A model generated the notes under the pieces. The model made no database searches. It was not told the DNA's origin and worked only from the letters and a program-made list of their open reading frames with translations. 64,000 nucleotides of DNA from Sphingorhabdus lacus. Its GTDB lineage: Bacteria > Pseudomonadota > Alphaproteobacteria > Sphingomonadales > Sphingomonadaceae. Where the stretch lies: the NCBI RefSeq assembly GCF_009768975.1, contig NZ_CP035733.1, forward strand, positions 3,392,001 through 3,456,000, read 5' to 3'. Positions 9,089 through 18,342 of the stretch are shown in pieces. Within the stretch, counting starts at the first letter, position 1. The number at the start of each line of letters is the position of its first letter. Made by a program: the position numbers and the translations under genes.

Positions 9089-10338
9089 TACACTCTTCCA
9101 AATTTAAGGGTTAGCCCGACCAAAGCCTGCACATTGGATCGTTTGGCAAAGGTTACATCGGAACTATTTGCATAAGATGTGGCAACATGGATCCGCGCAC
9201 GATCATTCAGACGACGTTCCACACGGCCAAACATGCGCACCGTTTCCAATTTGGTAGTACCGCCCACCAGAGGTGCGGACGCCACCGAATAGCTTGTTCC
9301 CGATTGCAGGGTATCGCGGCTTGAAAGCTTGACGCTGTAATTTGTTCCAAGCGACGTTTGGGTGCGGATGCCGCCCAATGCGGTTGGAATAACCTGCCTC
9401 TGGGCATCCACGCAAAAATTGTCGCGTGCACCACGGTAACAAACAGACCCCGATCCGGCAAATGCCGTCACGTTGAGCTTGCCCGTGGCTGTAACAACCC
9501 GTGTAATCGAAGCACCAGCCGTGGCGTTGATGACAAGCTGTGCCGTCAGGCGGGCTTTGAGCGACAATCGCGGGGATGAGATATGGGCGTCGCCAAACCG
9601 GATATATTTGAAGTCGCCGACGCTTTCTTCATACATTCCGCCGATCGAGACTTTGTCGTTGATCTGCCTTGAAAAGGCCAGGCTGTGGGACACAAAATTA
9701 TAGTCGTTCAAGCCGCTATTTTTGCGATAGCGCTGTAAACTGACGTTGCTTGCAAAAGTCAGCTGGTCAAACCGGTTCGGTTGAAAAACAACCGAGGCAC
9801 CCGCCGTCACTGCTTCACGACGCGTTTGCCGCCCCAACAAGGTAATGTCGTTCAGGATGACGTCGGGCGGAGGCGGGGTCTCAGGCGCTTGCGGCGGCTG
9901 CAGCGGTTCTTCCGCTGTTGGCTGCAATGCGTTCAGGTCGCTGTTTGATACATTTGATACGACGGACACATTGGCCGCTAATGTCGTGCGGGCATCGACG
10001 CGATGACGTCCCGAAATCGTTGCCGATACATTTTGGACAGATTTGTACGTGCCGGCATATTCGACATGCTCTACACGCGCCTGCAGGGCGATTTCGGAAA
10101 CCCCGTCGGAATGCTTGATAGCTGGAGCAACTTCCAACCTGAATGAAGCCACTTCCGGGTCATTATTGACCCCTAAAAATGGATTGCTATCGAACGCGGT
10201 CGACGTTGTCAGCGTGGCTCCACTTTGCGTATCCGCATAAGCGGGGGCTGGCAAAGCGGCATGGCCAAAGCCGGCAGCTGGAATAGTCCAGATGCCTGCC
10301 TTAAAATAATCACCAAAGCGCGACCCGGTTTCACTCAT
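9088..10338 (-). CDS. Outer-membrane beta-barrel protein of EPS locus
   Basis: Predicted outer-membrane protein of 416 residues. The N terminus is a poor signal peptide with a weak hydrophobic stretch ending near AYA at about residue 35. It is followed by alternating amphipathic strands with many Ser/Thr/Arg turns and a last strand ending LVGLTLKFGRV. This matches the uncharacterised barrel found beside exosortase-linked EPS exporters. It is co-translated with the Wza-like gene upstream (ATGA overlap) and the GumC-like gene downstream. It may form or gate the outer-membrane exit; this is inferred from position. Confidence 0.72.
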   Translation of the reverse strand: MSETGSRFGDYFKAGIWTIPAAGFGHAALPAPAYADTQSGATLTTSTAFDSNPFLGVNNDPEVASFRLEVAPAIKHSDGVSEIALQARVEHVEYAGTYKSVQNVSATISGRHRVDARTTLAANVSVVSNVSNSDLNALQPTAEEPLQPPQAPETPPPPDVILNDITLLGRQTRREAVTAGASVVFQPNRFDQLTFASNVSLQRYRKNSGLNDYNFVSHSLAFSRQINDKVSIGGMYEESVGDFKYIRFGDAHISSPRLSLKARLTAQLVINATAGASITRVVTATGKLNVTAFAGSGSVCYRGARDNFCVDAQRQVIPTALGGIRTQTSLGTNYSVKLSSRDTLQSGTSYSVASAPLVGGTTKLETVRMFGRVERRLNDRARIHVATSYANSSDVTFAKRSNVQALVGLTLKFGRV

Positions 10339-10958
10339 GGGACAATAACGGTGTCACCGCTTTCGATCATCAGGATGTTCTTCGCCGTTTCGGCGTCGAC
10401 AGACCGATTTCGCAAAATGTCTGCGAGCTTTGCTTTAATCATCACAAGTCCGCCCGCTGTCTTGCGCACGACCACAATATTGTCGAGATTGGCAAATTCA
10501 TCTGTGCCGCCCGCAAAGCTTAAAGCTTCGAGCAAAGTGACATAGCGACCGGGCGTAAAGGTCCCCGTCGACTTCACTTTTCCAATAACGGAAAATTGCA
10601 GTCCCGACGGGTTGCGAACCGATACGGTTACGTTGGGAACTTTGCCATCGAAATACTGACTTACCAATCCCGCAGTGATTTCTTTTTCCACTTCGACCGA
10701 AGTCTTTCCTGCGGCCTTGATAACGCCGACCAACGGATAGCTGAACGTTCCATCCGGCAAAATTTTTACAACTCGTTGCAACTGTTCTTCTCTCCAGACA
10801 TGAATTTCAAGCTCATCTCCGGGATTGATTCTGTAAACTGGCAGGTTGGTTGCGGCGGCAATTGTGCCTTGAGGCGCTGCCCGCTGCATGGCGCAAACCG
10901 GCTGTACACCTAGCGCAAATGCGGCCACGCAGAATAGAGCCAATGCTCGTTGCATCAC
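10335..10958 (-). CDS. Polysaccharide export protein, Wza/GumB type
   Basis: Periplasmic/outer-membrane export channel subunit. A signal peptide (about residues 1-24, ending VCA) leads into a Poly_export domain with INPGDELEIHVWRE and the ILPDGTFSYPLVGVIKAAG pattern. One SLBB-like domain (VIGKVKSTGTF, LLEALSFAGG) follows. There is no Cys for a lipoprotein anchor at the cleavage site and the protein is short (207 residues), as in the PEP-CTERM-associated exporters. It is the first gene of the export operon. Its promoter lies in the 163 bp shared with the divergent TPR gene. Confidence 0.9.
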   Translation of the reverse strand: MMQRALALFCVAAFALGVQPVCAMQRAAPQGTIAAATNLPVYRINPGDELEIHVWREEQLQRVVKILPDGTFSYPLVGVIKAAGKTSVEVEKEITAGLVSQYFDGKVPNVTVSVRNPSGLQFSVIGKVKSTGTFTPGRYVTLLEALSFAGGTDEFANLDNIVVVRKTAGGLVMIKAKLADILRNRSVDAETAKNILMIESGDTVIVP

Positions 10959-11121
10959 GTACCTCTTGTCATTTTTTGAAAATTATTGCGTCTCATGGAC
11001 GAGATTCGGCATCGAAAGTCAATGTCGTTAACTCGCTACTAGCGCTTCTTGGCGCTACTCTCTAGTAACAATTTATAACCCACATCTGTTCACCAACATC
11101 CTGCATGCGATCGAGTCTGGT

Positions 11122-12738
11122 TTGAGAATTCCCAACGCTTTTCGAAACATTACCCGATTCATTCTGATATGCTGTCTGGCATCGTTATCGGCGAGTTGCG
11201 GTGACAAATTGCAAAAGGCATCCGAATTTGCAACGGTTGCCGAACAGCAATTTGCAGGTGGGGACTTGGAGGCCGCACGTCTTAGCATTCAGAAAGCAAT
11301 TGCAACTCGAGACGACGTAGCCGCCTATTATATTTTGCTGGGACAGATCGAGGTTCAATCGCAAAAGCCGGTAAGCGCGTTCAACGCCTTCTCGCTTGCT
11401 CTAGATCTTGAAGCCGACAATGTTCAAATCCTTCAGAGTATTGCTGACCTTGGATTGCAAACGGGACGTGTCAAGGAAGCCGAGGAAGCGGCTGATCGCA
11501 TTTTGATTCTCGCTCCGGGTTCGCCTAATGCGCTTCTGGTGAAAGGTTTCATCGCAATCGACGAAGGTCGGTTCGATGTCGCACGCAAAGCCGTCGAGGA
11601 TATTTTATCCTTCAACGCCCAGGATGAAGGCGGAATCATTTTGTCCGCTCGCATCGATGCCCTGCAAGGAAAGCCACAAGAGGCACTCGCAAAAATTGAT
11701 GCGATCATAGGGCTGATCGGCGAGACCAGCGCCCTGAATGCCACGCGCCTGGAAATCTATCGTTTGTTGAGGCAGCCTGCACGGATGCTCGAATCGTTGT
11801 CGGCGTTAATCCAAAAAGCAGATGCAAATAACGAATATCAACTGGATTACCTGAACTTGCTTTATAAAGTTGGGAAACAGGATGAAGCACGCAACGCTGC
11901 GGTGACATTGCTGCGTGATCCAAAGCTGAACCGCGATCAAACCGTCAAGATCATCGATATCTGGAACGAATATGACGCTGATCCCCTAACGGCGGCTCAA
12001 ATTTCCTATTTTGCGAAAGATGGAACGCGCACTGCCCAGATTTTGCTTACGCGTCATTTCCTGAACACGGGCCGCACGGATATCGCTGCCCGAATAATAG
12101 CGAAACTCGAAAAAGGACAATCACCCGAAGCGCTCGGCTTGATGGCGCAGATACGATTGGCAGAAGGCGCATCTCGTACCGCTTATGGAATCGCCGATCG
12201 CATTTTGGAGGTCGATCCGCGGAACGAAGATGCGCTGATTGTTCGCAGCGCCAAATATATAAAGGAGAAACGATTCGATAAGGCGATTGCGGATGCCAGC
12301 ATCGTTACGAGCGATGCGCCACAAAATCCGAATGGTTATGTGGCTTTGGTGAATGCACTTGCCGCCAAGGGAAGCAAGATCCGGGCCCGGCAAGTCTTTG
12401 AACAGGGGATGGAATTTCTACCGCAAAGCCGGTTGCTGGCGATGCATTACAAAGAGCTTCTTCTTCGGTGGGGCGATAAGCCCAGAATTGTCTCGCTCGA
12501 TAAGGAGGTCGCACTGGCCAGTCCGTCTTCGACAAAAAGCTGGACTATCTTCAGTGAATCCTGTTCACGCTTTGGCGACGGGCTCTGCGCGAAAGCAGCA
12601 GAGCAGGGTCTGGCAAACGCGAAAAACAGCTATCTCGTCGACGATCCGCCCGGAACCCCACGCAGAAGGGGGTTGTTTGCCCGAATAACACCAGAAAAAA
12701 TTTGCGCGACCACAGGGGGCATATGCACGGAAAGCTAG
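11122..12738 (+). CDS. TPR-repeat lipoprotein of EPS/PEP-CTERM locus
   Basis: Large tetratricopeptide protein (538 residues) resembling the TPR lipoproteins that accompany exosortase EPS clusters. A hydrophobic start (residues 12-25) ends in SASC, a weak lipobox. Repeated helical pairs with A-A-L-A and P-N-A/P-E-A spacing then run through the protein. The likely role is a periplasmic scaffold in polysaccharide export or assembly, by family and position only. The only in-frame start is TTG at 11122 with a poor ribosome site; a nearby ATG at 11105 is out of frame. It overlaps the sugar transferase gene by 16 bp. Confidence 0.78.
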   Translation: MRIPNAFRNITRFILICCLASLSASCGDKLQKASEFATVAEQQFAGGDLEAARLSIQKAIATRDDVAAYYILLGQIEVQSQKPVSAFNAFSLALDLEADNVQILQSIADLGLQTGRVKEAEEAADRILILAPGSPNALLVKGFIAIDEGRFDVARKAVEDILSFNAQDEGGIILSARIDALQGKPQEALAKIDAIIGLIGETSALNATRLEIYRLLRQPARMLESLSALIQKADANNEYQLDYLNLLYKVGKQDEARNAAVTLLRDPKLNRDQTVKIIDIWNEYDADPLTAAQISYFAKDGTRTAQILLTRHFLNTGRTDIAARIIAKLEKGQSPEALGLMAQIRLAEGASRTAYGIADRILEVDPRNEDALIVRSAKYIKEKRFDKAIADASIVTSDAPQNPNGYVALVNALAAKGSKIRARQVFEQGMEFLPQSRLLAMHYKELLLRWGDKPRIVSLDKEVALASPSSTKSWTIFSESCSRFGDGLCAKAAEQGLANAKNSYLVDDPPGTPRRRGLFARITPEKICATTGGICTES

Positions 12739-14177
12739 GCGTGACGTCCAGAACCGCGAGCGGCCATATCCGCTTCACAACGAATGTGCTTCGGTCGCTG
12801 GGTATTGCGAATGATGTTCTGTGCCTGCTGATCGCCTATGTGTTTGCATTGATCGTCTATGAAGTTTCGATCGGCTATTATTTTGACGCACATTTGCATC
12901 GCACAGGTGCGGTTATATTGGGCGTCAATTATCTGCTGATTAAAGTGTCCCGCGATGGCTACACCATTTTTCGGGGGCAGGGTGAGGACCTCGGTAGCAC
13001 GTCCATTGCCGATTTTTTACTGGCATCCGGCCTGACGGCCTTGGTGGTTCTTCAGCTGGGAATGATGCCTGAATTCTCGCGCGGGCTCGGGCTGTTTTTT
13101 ATCGGCTTTGGTGTCGTGCTGCTGTTTCTGAGCCAGATGGCATTTCGTCGGCTGATCTGGATATTGATGGACAGAGGGATAGTCGGGCAACGTGTCGCCA
13201 TTTATGCACCCGACCGGGCCATTGTCTCCAAGGTCAACCAACTGCTCGATATCGAGCGTCTGCCCCATCTGAAGATTATAGGTTACGCAGACGACCGCAT
13301 CGGAGCGAAGAAATCGTCGGTCGATTCGATTCAATATCTGGGAGGGTTCGACGCTCTGCTTGAGCTGGCGCAGTCGGGAAAACTGGATCAGGTCATATTG
13401 GCGTGGCCGGATATCGAGCAGGACCGGCTGGATTTCATTGCCGAATCCTTGAGCTCTGCCTCCATCGATTTATGCCTGCTACCCCGTGAGACGACCGAGA
13501 TATCGACACGGTACAAGGTCAATTTTCTGGGCTCTGTGCCCGTATTGGCCATCTGGCAACAACCGATCCGGGATGTCGATGGCCTCTTGAAAGAATCCAT
13601 CGATCGTTTGAGTGCCTTGATTGCCCTGATCGTGCTTAGTCCTTTGCTTTTGATGGTGGCCATAGCGATCAAGCTGGAAAGCAACGGTCCGGTCATATTC
13701 CGGCAGAAGCGTTTCGGGTTCAACAATAATGAAATTTCGGTTTTGAAATTCCGGTCCATGTATGTCGACCGGCAAGACAGCACAGGGGCCAAACGAACCG
13801 AGAAAAATGATTCCCGCGTGACCTATGTCGGCCGATTAATCCGCCGGACGAGCATCGATGAATTGCCGCAACTCGTCAATGTGTTGCGCGGCGACATGTC
13901 GCTGGTCGGGCCCCGGCCGCATGCGACGAAAATGAAGGTCGGCGACAAATATTATTTCGATGCCGTAAAAGGGTATGCGGCCCGCCATCGGGTCAAGCCG
14001 GGGATTACCGGTCTGGCACAGGTACGTGGTCTGCGCGGCGAAATCGCAACCGTAGAACGCGCGCGCAAGCGTGTGGAATATGACATGTACTATATCGAAA
14101 ACTGGTCCCCTTTGTTCGATATCCGGATTATCCTGGAAACTTTTGTAAAGCTGGTGTGGGACAAACATGCCTATTGA
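12723..14177 (+). CDS. Undecaprenyl-phosphate sugar phosphotransferase, WcaJ-like
   Basis: Starts the EPS repeat unit by moving a hexose-1-phosphate from a nucleotide sugar to undecaprenyl phosphate. Four N-terminal membrane helices (within about residues 20-130) and a CoA-binding-like middle domain come before a membrane re-entrant helix. The C-terminal transferase domain carries KFRSMYVDRQD, DELPQLVNVLRGDMSLVGPR and KPGITGLAQV. I use the ATG giving 484 residues, the usual size; the TTG 21 bases upstream would lengthen it without support. It overlaps the end of the TPR gene and the start of the next small gene. Confidence 0.9.
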   Translation: MHGKLGVTSRTASGHIRFTTNVLRSLGIANDVLCLLIAYVFALIVYEVSIGYYFDAHLHRTGAVILGVNYLLIKVSRDGYTIFRGQGEDLGSTSIADFLLASGLTALVVLQLGMMPEFSRGLGLFFIGFGVVLLFLSQMAFRRLIWILMDRGIVGQRVAIYAPDRAIVSKVNQLLDIERLPHLKIIGYADDRIGAKKSSVDSIQYLGGFDALLELAQSGKLDQVILAWPDIEQDRLDFIAESLSSASIDLCLLPRETTEISTRYKVNFLGSVPVLAIWQQPIRDVDGLLKESIDRLSALIALIVLSPLLLMVAIAIKLESNGPVIFRQKRFGFNNNEISVLKFRSMYVDRQDSTGAKRTEKNDSRVTYVGRLIRRTSIDELPQLVNVLRGDMSLVGPRPHATKMKVGDKYYFDAVKGYAARHRVKPGITGLAQVRGLRGEIATVERARKRVEYDMYYIENWSPLFDIRIILETFVKLVWDKHAY

Positions 14178-14436
14178 CCCGGCTTCTCCCTCAGCGACTG
14201 TTCCGGATTGGAGCCGCGAAGAGAAATCGACCTTTGAATGGTCGCCCTCCCGGTCCTTGCTGGCAAGCTTGCGGAGCTACCATCGTTGGAAACCGCGCGG
14301 CAGTTTAGGCTGGCTACCAACCAAAATCGCGATGTTACGCCATCGTTTCTGGTCCATTATCACCGGATGTGAAATACCCTTGAACACGCAGGTTGGCGGC
14401 GGTTTGGTAGTGCCCCATCCGAATGGCTTGATGTAA
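14167..14436 (+). CDS. Truncated serine acetyltransferase-like protein
   Basis: Only 89 residues, corresponding to the N-terminal helical part of SAT-family acetyltransferases. It runs through LRHRFWSIITGCEIPLNTQ and GGGLVVPHPNG, and then stops. The His in PHPNG aligns with the catalytic His of CysE-type enzymes, but the hexapeptide-repeat beta-helix that forms the acetyl-CoA site is missing. The stop overlaps the start of the next glycosyltransferase (TAATG), so it is probably still translated and may only serve coupling. It is either a decayed EPS acetyltransferase or a deletion remnant. Full-length relatives are about 170-190 residues. Confidence 0.65.
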   Translation: MPIDPASPSATVPDWSREEKSTFEWSPSRSLLASLRSYHRWKPRGSLGWLPTKIAMLRHRFWSIITGCEIPLNTQVGGGLVVPHPNGLM

Positions 14437-15497
14437 TGTCCGGTGGAACTGGTCTTGCGGTGATCATCGTCAACTACCGCACAGCGCATCATTCGATACA
14501 ATGTGTGCGGACGTTGGCCCGGGAAAGACAGTATCTCCGCGATCTGGAGGTGGTGTTGGTCGACAATGCGTCGGGTGACGGGTCGCCTGACATCATGGCA
14601 GGGGCGCTTGCCGACCTGATCGATGCAGGATTTGTCCGCTTATTGCCTCTGGATTTAAATGGCGGGTTCGGGTGGGCGAACAATCAGGCCATATTGGAAT
14701 TGCTAGATCGTACCAATCCCCCCCAATTCATCATGCTGCTCAATCCGGACTGCACCATAGAAGAGGGTGCCGTCGCGTCGCTTCGCGAAGAACTCATGGC
14801 GCATGACAGATGCGCGGTGGCGGGTAGCCAGCTTCTCAATCCGGACGGCAGCGTATCCGGGTCGGCATTCCGGTTTCCTACCATCGGCCGGGAACTGGTA
14901 CGTGGCGCGGGTATTGCCGCAGTCGGGCGTGTGCTTGGAATTGCTCCCACATTGATTTGCAGCGATCGTGCGTGTGAGGCGGAATGGGTCACAGGCGCAA
15001 GCTGCCTGTTCCGCACGCAGGCCTTGATCGAAAACGGACTGTTTGATGACGGGTTCTTCCTCTATTTTGAGGAGGTCGAACTGATGTTCCGGCTTCGCCA
15101 GGCCGGATGGGCTATTCGTCACGTGCCTGCCAGTAGGGTTTTCCACATTGGTGGCGCGTCGACTGGCGTGCGGGAGGGCAAGTCCCTCTCGACGCCATCT
15201 TTGCCGCTCTATTGGTTCCAGTCGCGCCGGCGTTTCCTGACCCTGGCATATCGGCCGCTTGGCGCTTGGCTGGCAAGCATCGCTTGGCTTGCGGGCGTTG
15301 CGCTCTCCCGGATCGCAGCGCTTTTTCAACCGTCCCGATCCGGTGCCTCCAGCATAGCCGATGTCCGTCACATGCTGGATTATGGACTATATCCAGATGA
15401 AGCCGACCAGATGGCTGCGATCATTTGGAAAGACGGTCCCAAGGGGCAGCCGCCCTATTGGATGCGTGCCGGAAAGCAGGTGAACCATGCCGGATAG
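14436..15497 (+). CDS. Family 2 glycosyltransferase
   Basis: GT-A fold glycosyltransferase, 353 residues, resembling rhamnosyltransferases of EPS and O-antigen loci. The N-terminal nucleotide-sugar site reads VIIVNYRT then VLVDNASGDGS. The LLNPDC stretch supplies the metal-binding region and FLYFEEVELMFRL the catalytic acid region. A hydrophobic stretch near the C terminus may attach it to the membrane. Donor and acceptor cannot be read from sequence; dTDP-rhamnose is plausible given rfbABCD. It is coupled to its neighbours by 1-bp (upstream) and 11-bp (downstream) overlaps. Confidence 0.85.
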   Translation: MSGGTGLAVIIVNYRTAHHSIQCVRTLARERQYLRDLEVVLVDNASGDGSPDIMAGALADLIDAGFVRLLPLDLNGGFGWANNQAILELLDRTNPPQFIMLLNPDCTIEEGAVASLREELMAHDRCAVAGSQLLNPDGSVSGSAFRFPTIGRELVRGAGIAAVGRVLGIAPTLICSDRACEAEWVTGASCLFRTQALIENGLFDDGFFLYFEEVELMFRLRQAGWAIRHVPASRVFHIGGASTGVREGKSLSTPSLPLYWFQSRRRFLTLAYRPLGAWLASIAWLAGVALSRIAALFQPSRSGASSIADVRHMLDYGLYPDEADQMAAIIWKDGPKGQPPYWMRAGKQVNHAG

Positions 15498-16512
15498 TTC
15501 GTCCGCCGCGCCGGATCGGTTGGGAATTGTTGTGATTGGCCGCAATGAAGGCGAACGCTTTTGTGCGTGCCTTGCGTCTTTGCCGCCAGCTATTCCTGTG
15601 GTTTATGTCGATTCCGGTTCTACAGATGATAGCGTGGAGAACGCCCAAAGGGCGGGCGTTCATGTTGTCCATCTGTCTGCGGAGTCCGGATTTACTGCGG
15701 CGCGCGCGCGGAACATGGGGTGGCGGGCGTTGCTTGCAAAGTTCCCCGATCTTGAATTCATACAGTTTATCGATGGGGACTGCTCGCTGGACCCGAACTG
15801 GCTTGGGCATGCGATGGCCGAGATTACGCTCGATGACGGGCTTGCCATTGTATTTGGCCGCTGCCGCGAGCGCTATCCTGAAAGGAGCATTTACAATGCC
15901 CAATGCGACCGCGAATGGGATGTCCCGTTGGGCGATGTACGGAGCTGTGGCGGCAATGCGTTCATCCGCGTCGCGGCTTTGGTGCAGGTGGATGGCTATA
16001 CGGATCTTCTGATCGCCGGGGAGGAACCGGACATGTGTTTGCGCATGCGCAAGCATGGCTGGGTAATCCGGCGGATATTACCGGAAATGACCCTACATGA
16101 TGCCGCGATCCATAGCTTTGGGGCCTGGTGGAAAAGGGCGAAGCGGGCAGGGCACGCCTATGCCGAGCATGTGTATATACATAAAGGGAATGCAGACCCG
16201 GACTGGGTGCGCGCACTGGCCAGCATGGTGGTCTGGGGGGTGGTGCTTCCGGGGCTGTTTGTTCTGGGCTTGGGTCTGGGGTTGCTTGTGCACCCCTATT
16301 GGGCATTTCTCTCGCTAGCTGTGGGAAGTGTTTTCACGTTGCAGTTTTTTAGGCTATCGAGACAGGGGAAAGCAAAGGGGCTAACCCCAAAAACCGCACG
16401 ACTGGAAGCCACGCTGTTGTTAGTTGGTAAGTTAGCACAATCCACCGGAACCCACCTTTTCCTACTGAAAAATTTAACGAAAAGTCGGACAGCCATTATG
16501 GAGTACAAATAA
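15487..16512 (+). CDS. Family 2 glycosyltransferase with membrane tail
   Basis: Second GT2 enzyme of the locus, 341 residues. The N-terminal domain has IVVIGRNEGER and YVDSGSTDDS for nucleotide binding, then FIDGDCSLDP (DxD-like) near residue 95. A helical membrane pair follows near 240-285 (rich in Val, Leu and Gly). It probably adds a sugar to the lipid-linked repeat unit on the inner membrane face. It overlaps the preceding glycosyltransferase by 11 bp and is followed after 4 bp by a damaged acetyltransferase gene. Confidence 0.85.
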   Translation: MPDSSSAAPDRLGIVVIGRNEGERFCACLASLPPAIPVVYVDSGSTDDSVENAQRAGVHVVHLSAESGFTAARARNMGWRALLAKFPDLEFIQFIDGDCSLDPNWLGHAMAEITLDDGLAIVFGRCRERYPERSIYNAQCDREWDVPLGDVRSCGGNAFIRVAALVQVDGYTDLLIAGEEPDMCLRMRKHGWVIRRILPEMTLHDAAIHSFGAWWKRAKRAGHAYAEHVYIHKGNADPDWVRALASMVVWGVVLPGLFVLGLGLGLLVHPYWAFLSLAVGSVFTLQFFRLSRQGKAKGLTPKTARLEATLLLVGKLAQSTGTHLFLLKNLTKSRTAIMEYK

Positions 16513-16516
16513 CGAG

Positions 16517-16912
16517 ATGGGGATTGGAGTCGAAAAAACAACACTCTGGCAACTCGTTTCAGAAGATTATGACGCGAATGGACGAGACTGGACGAGACCC
16601 GGCTTTCGGGCTCTTGCGGTTTACCGGTTTGGCGTTTGGCGTATGAGTATTCGTATCCCGACCATCAGGAAATTGGCGAGTTTTTTCTATCGGATCGGGT
16701 ATCGCAGGTGCAGAAATATCTACGGGATTGAATTGCCGTATACGGCAAAGCTCGGTCGGCGGGTTGTGATTGAGCATCAAGGAGGCATTGTCTTTCACGG
16801 TGCCACCTCCATTGGGGACGGCACAATCATCAGGCAGGGTTGCACGTTCGGGATTCCAGCAAAAATCGTACCGCAGCGTAAATCAACGAATTCCCGTCGA
16901 CAGACTATGTAA
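16517..16912 (+). CDS. Serine acetyltransferase-like protein with internal deletion
   Basis: 131 residues. The N-terminal half is SAT-like (FRALAVYRFGVWRM, IYGIELPYTAKLG, then VVIEHQGGIVFHGATSIGDG). The text then jumps from RQGCTFG straight to GIPAKIV, which is the motif that normally ends hexapeptide-repeat acetyltransferases. About 40-60 residues of left-handed beta-helix therefore appear to be missing in frame. The GG and GI codons on both sides of the join suggest recombination between repeat units. An acetylating role in EPS decoration was likely ancestral. Activity is doubtful. Compare the other truncated SAT gene at 14167. Confidence 0.68.
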   Translation: MGIGVEKTTLWQLVSEDYDANGRDWTRPGFRALAVYRFGVWRMSIRIPTIRKLASFFYRIGYRRCRNIYGIELPYTAKLGRRVVIEHQGGIVFHGATSIGDGTIIRQGCTFGIPAKIVPQRKSTNSRRQTM

Positions 16913-16935
16913 AAAGGGAAAGCATCATTCCAAAT

Positions 16936-18342
16936 TTGATTGCATATTCTGCGCTGGCGATCTGGCCTGTCGTGACATTCCTGTTGTTTCAGACATTGTC
17001 TTCAAAAAAGGCGATTGTCTGGGCGACTTTGGGAGGCTTCCTGTTGCTGCCCGTGGGCACTTGGTTTGATGCTCCTGGCATGCCCAAAATCGATAAAACC
17101 GTGGTTGCCAACTTGTCCTTATTGGTGTGCGCCCTGCTATTCGCGAAGTTCAGGATACTGCGCCTGCCGAAAAGCAAGCTGCTGATCGGATTGTTGGCCT
17201 TATATGTGCTTTCCCCAGTCGTCACCACTCTCAGCAATCGAGATCCTCTGATGTTATCGGTAAGCATGCTGCCTGGCATGACACTGTATGATGGTGCCAG
17301 CTTGCTTGTTCGGCAATTAATTGAAGTCACACCATTTTTAGTCGCTTTTAACGCCTATAAAGCTGAACAAGATATTCGCGGTTTATTGGTGGCAATCATA
17401 ATTTCTGCCCTCGCGTATTCGGTTCCCATACTGTGGGAAGTTCGCATGAGCCCGCAACTCCACGCCCAACTATATGGTTTCTTCCCGCACGACTTTTCGC
17501 AACAAATGCGCGCCGGAGGATTTCGGGCTGTTGTATTTTTGGGTCACGGCTTGGTGGTTGCAATCTATATTGCAATGGCGCTTGTCGCTGCGATCGCGCT
17601 TTGGCGCACTCGGACAAAAATTATAGGAATACCTGGCGCGGCCTATACGAGCGTGCTGCTGATCGTTCTTATTTTATGCAAATCGGCCGGCGCATTGATA
17701 CTGGCTATCTTTGTCGGTGCTGCTTCTTACTTTATGCGATACCGGAATATAATTTCTGTTCTTGCGATAAGCGGCCTTATAATTGTCTCTTATCCTGCTC
17801 TTCGCGGTTTCAATATCATACCCGTGAATAGCATAGCTGCGATGGCAACATCGATCAGCAGTGATCGCTCCTCATCTTTCAGAACACGTATTGAAAATGA
17901 AGACATTCTGCTCGAAAAAATTTCCGAAAAACCATTATTTGGCTGGGGAGCGTGGGGACGAGGAAGAATCTATAAGACAGATTGGACGGGTGACTTTGAT
18001 TACGATGCGACAATCACGGATGGTAGCTGGATAATCATCATGAGTACCTTTGGTTGGGTTGGATATATCGCGTGTTTCGGACTGCTCGCGTTTCCTACGG
18101 CTCGCGCTCTTTATCGGCGAAAGCGGTTTGATAAATATCCAAGTTTCGTTGCGCTTCTAGCTGTGCTTGTCGTGAACTTATTCGACCTATTGCCTAACTC
18201 TTCTTTGACACCTTTGACGTGGTTGATTGCAGGTGCCTTGAGCGGTTTTGACCCAAGGTCGGTAAGGGGTGCGTTATCGCGCAAGGAGTTCTCGAGAAGC
18301 GAAGAAAACAGCGCGGCGACTGCGGTTGGAACTGCGAAATGA
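16936..18342 (+). CDS. O-antigen polymerase/ligase-like membrane protein (Wzy type)
   Basis: Polytopic membrane protein, about 468 residues and ten or more hydrophobic segments. A large loop near residues 300-350 carries the short GWGAWGRGRI stretch and other polar residues, as in Wzy and WaaL proteins. It probably polymerises EPS repeat units in the periplasm. The start is uncertain. A TTG at 16936 is used, with GGGAAAG about 13 bases upstream, and no ATG or GTG lies in frame nearby. Base composition is lower in GC than in the export genes. It overlaps the next gene by 4 bp. Confidence 0.78.
   Translation: MIAYSALAIWPVVTFLLFQTLSSKKAIVWATLGGFLLLPVGTWFDAPGMPKIDKTVVANLSLLVCALLFAKFRILRLPKSKLLIGLLALYVLSPVVTTLSNRDPLMLSVSMLPGMTLYDGASLLVRQLIEVTPFLVAFNAYKAEQDIRGLLVAIIISALAYSVPILWEVRMSPQLHAQLYGFFPHDFSQQMRAGGFRAVVFLGHGLVVAIYIAMALVAAIALWRTRTKIIGIPGAAYTSVLLIVLILCKSAGALILAIFVGAASYFMRYRNIISVLAISGLIIVSYPALRGFNIIPVNSIAAMATSISSDRSSSFRTRIENEDILLEKISEKPLFGWGAWGRGRIYKTDWTGDFDYDATITDGSWIIIMSTFGWVGYIACFGLLAFPTARALYRRKRFDKYPSFVALLAVLVVNLFDLLPNSSLTPLTWLIAGALSGFDPRSVRGALSRKEFSRSEENSAATAVGTAK

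Noticed and set aside
11020-11075. Repeated CTACTAGCGC / GCGCTACTC words in the promoter region between the exporter and TPR genes.
   Set aside because: The words resemble the LacI operator in part but do not form the palindrome and are far from the xylan locus; inverted pairing is poor.
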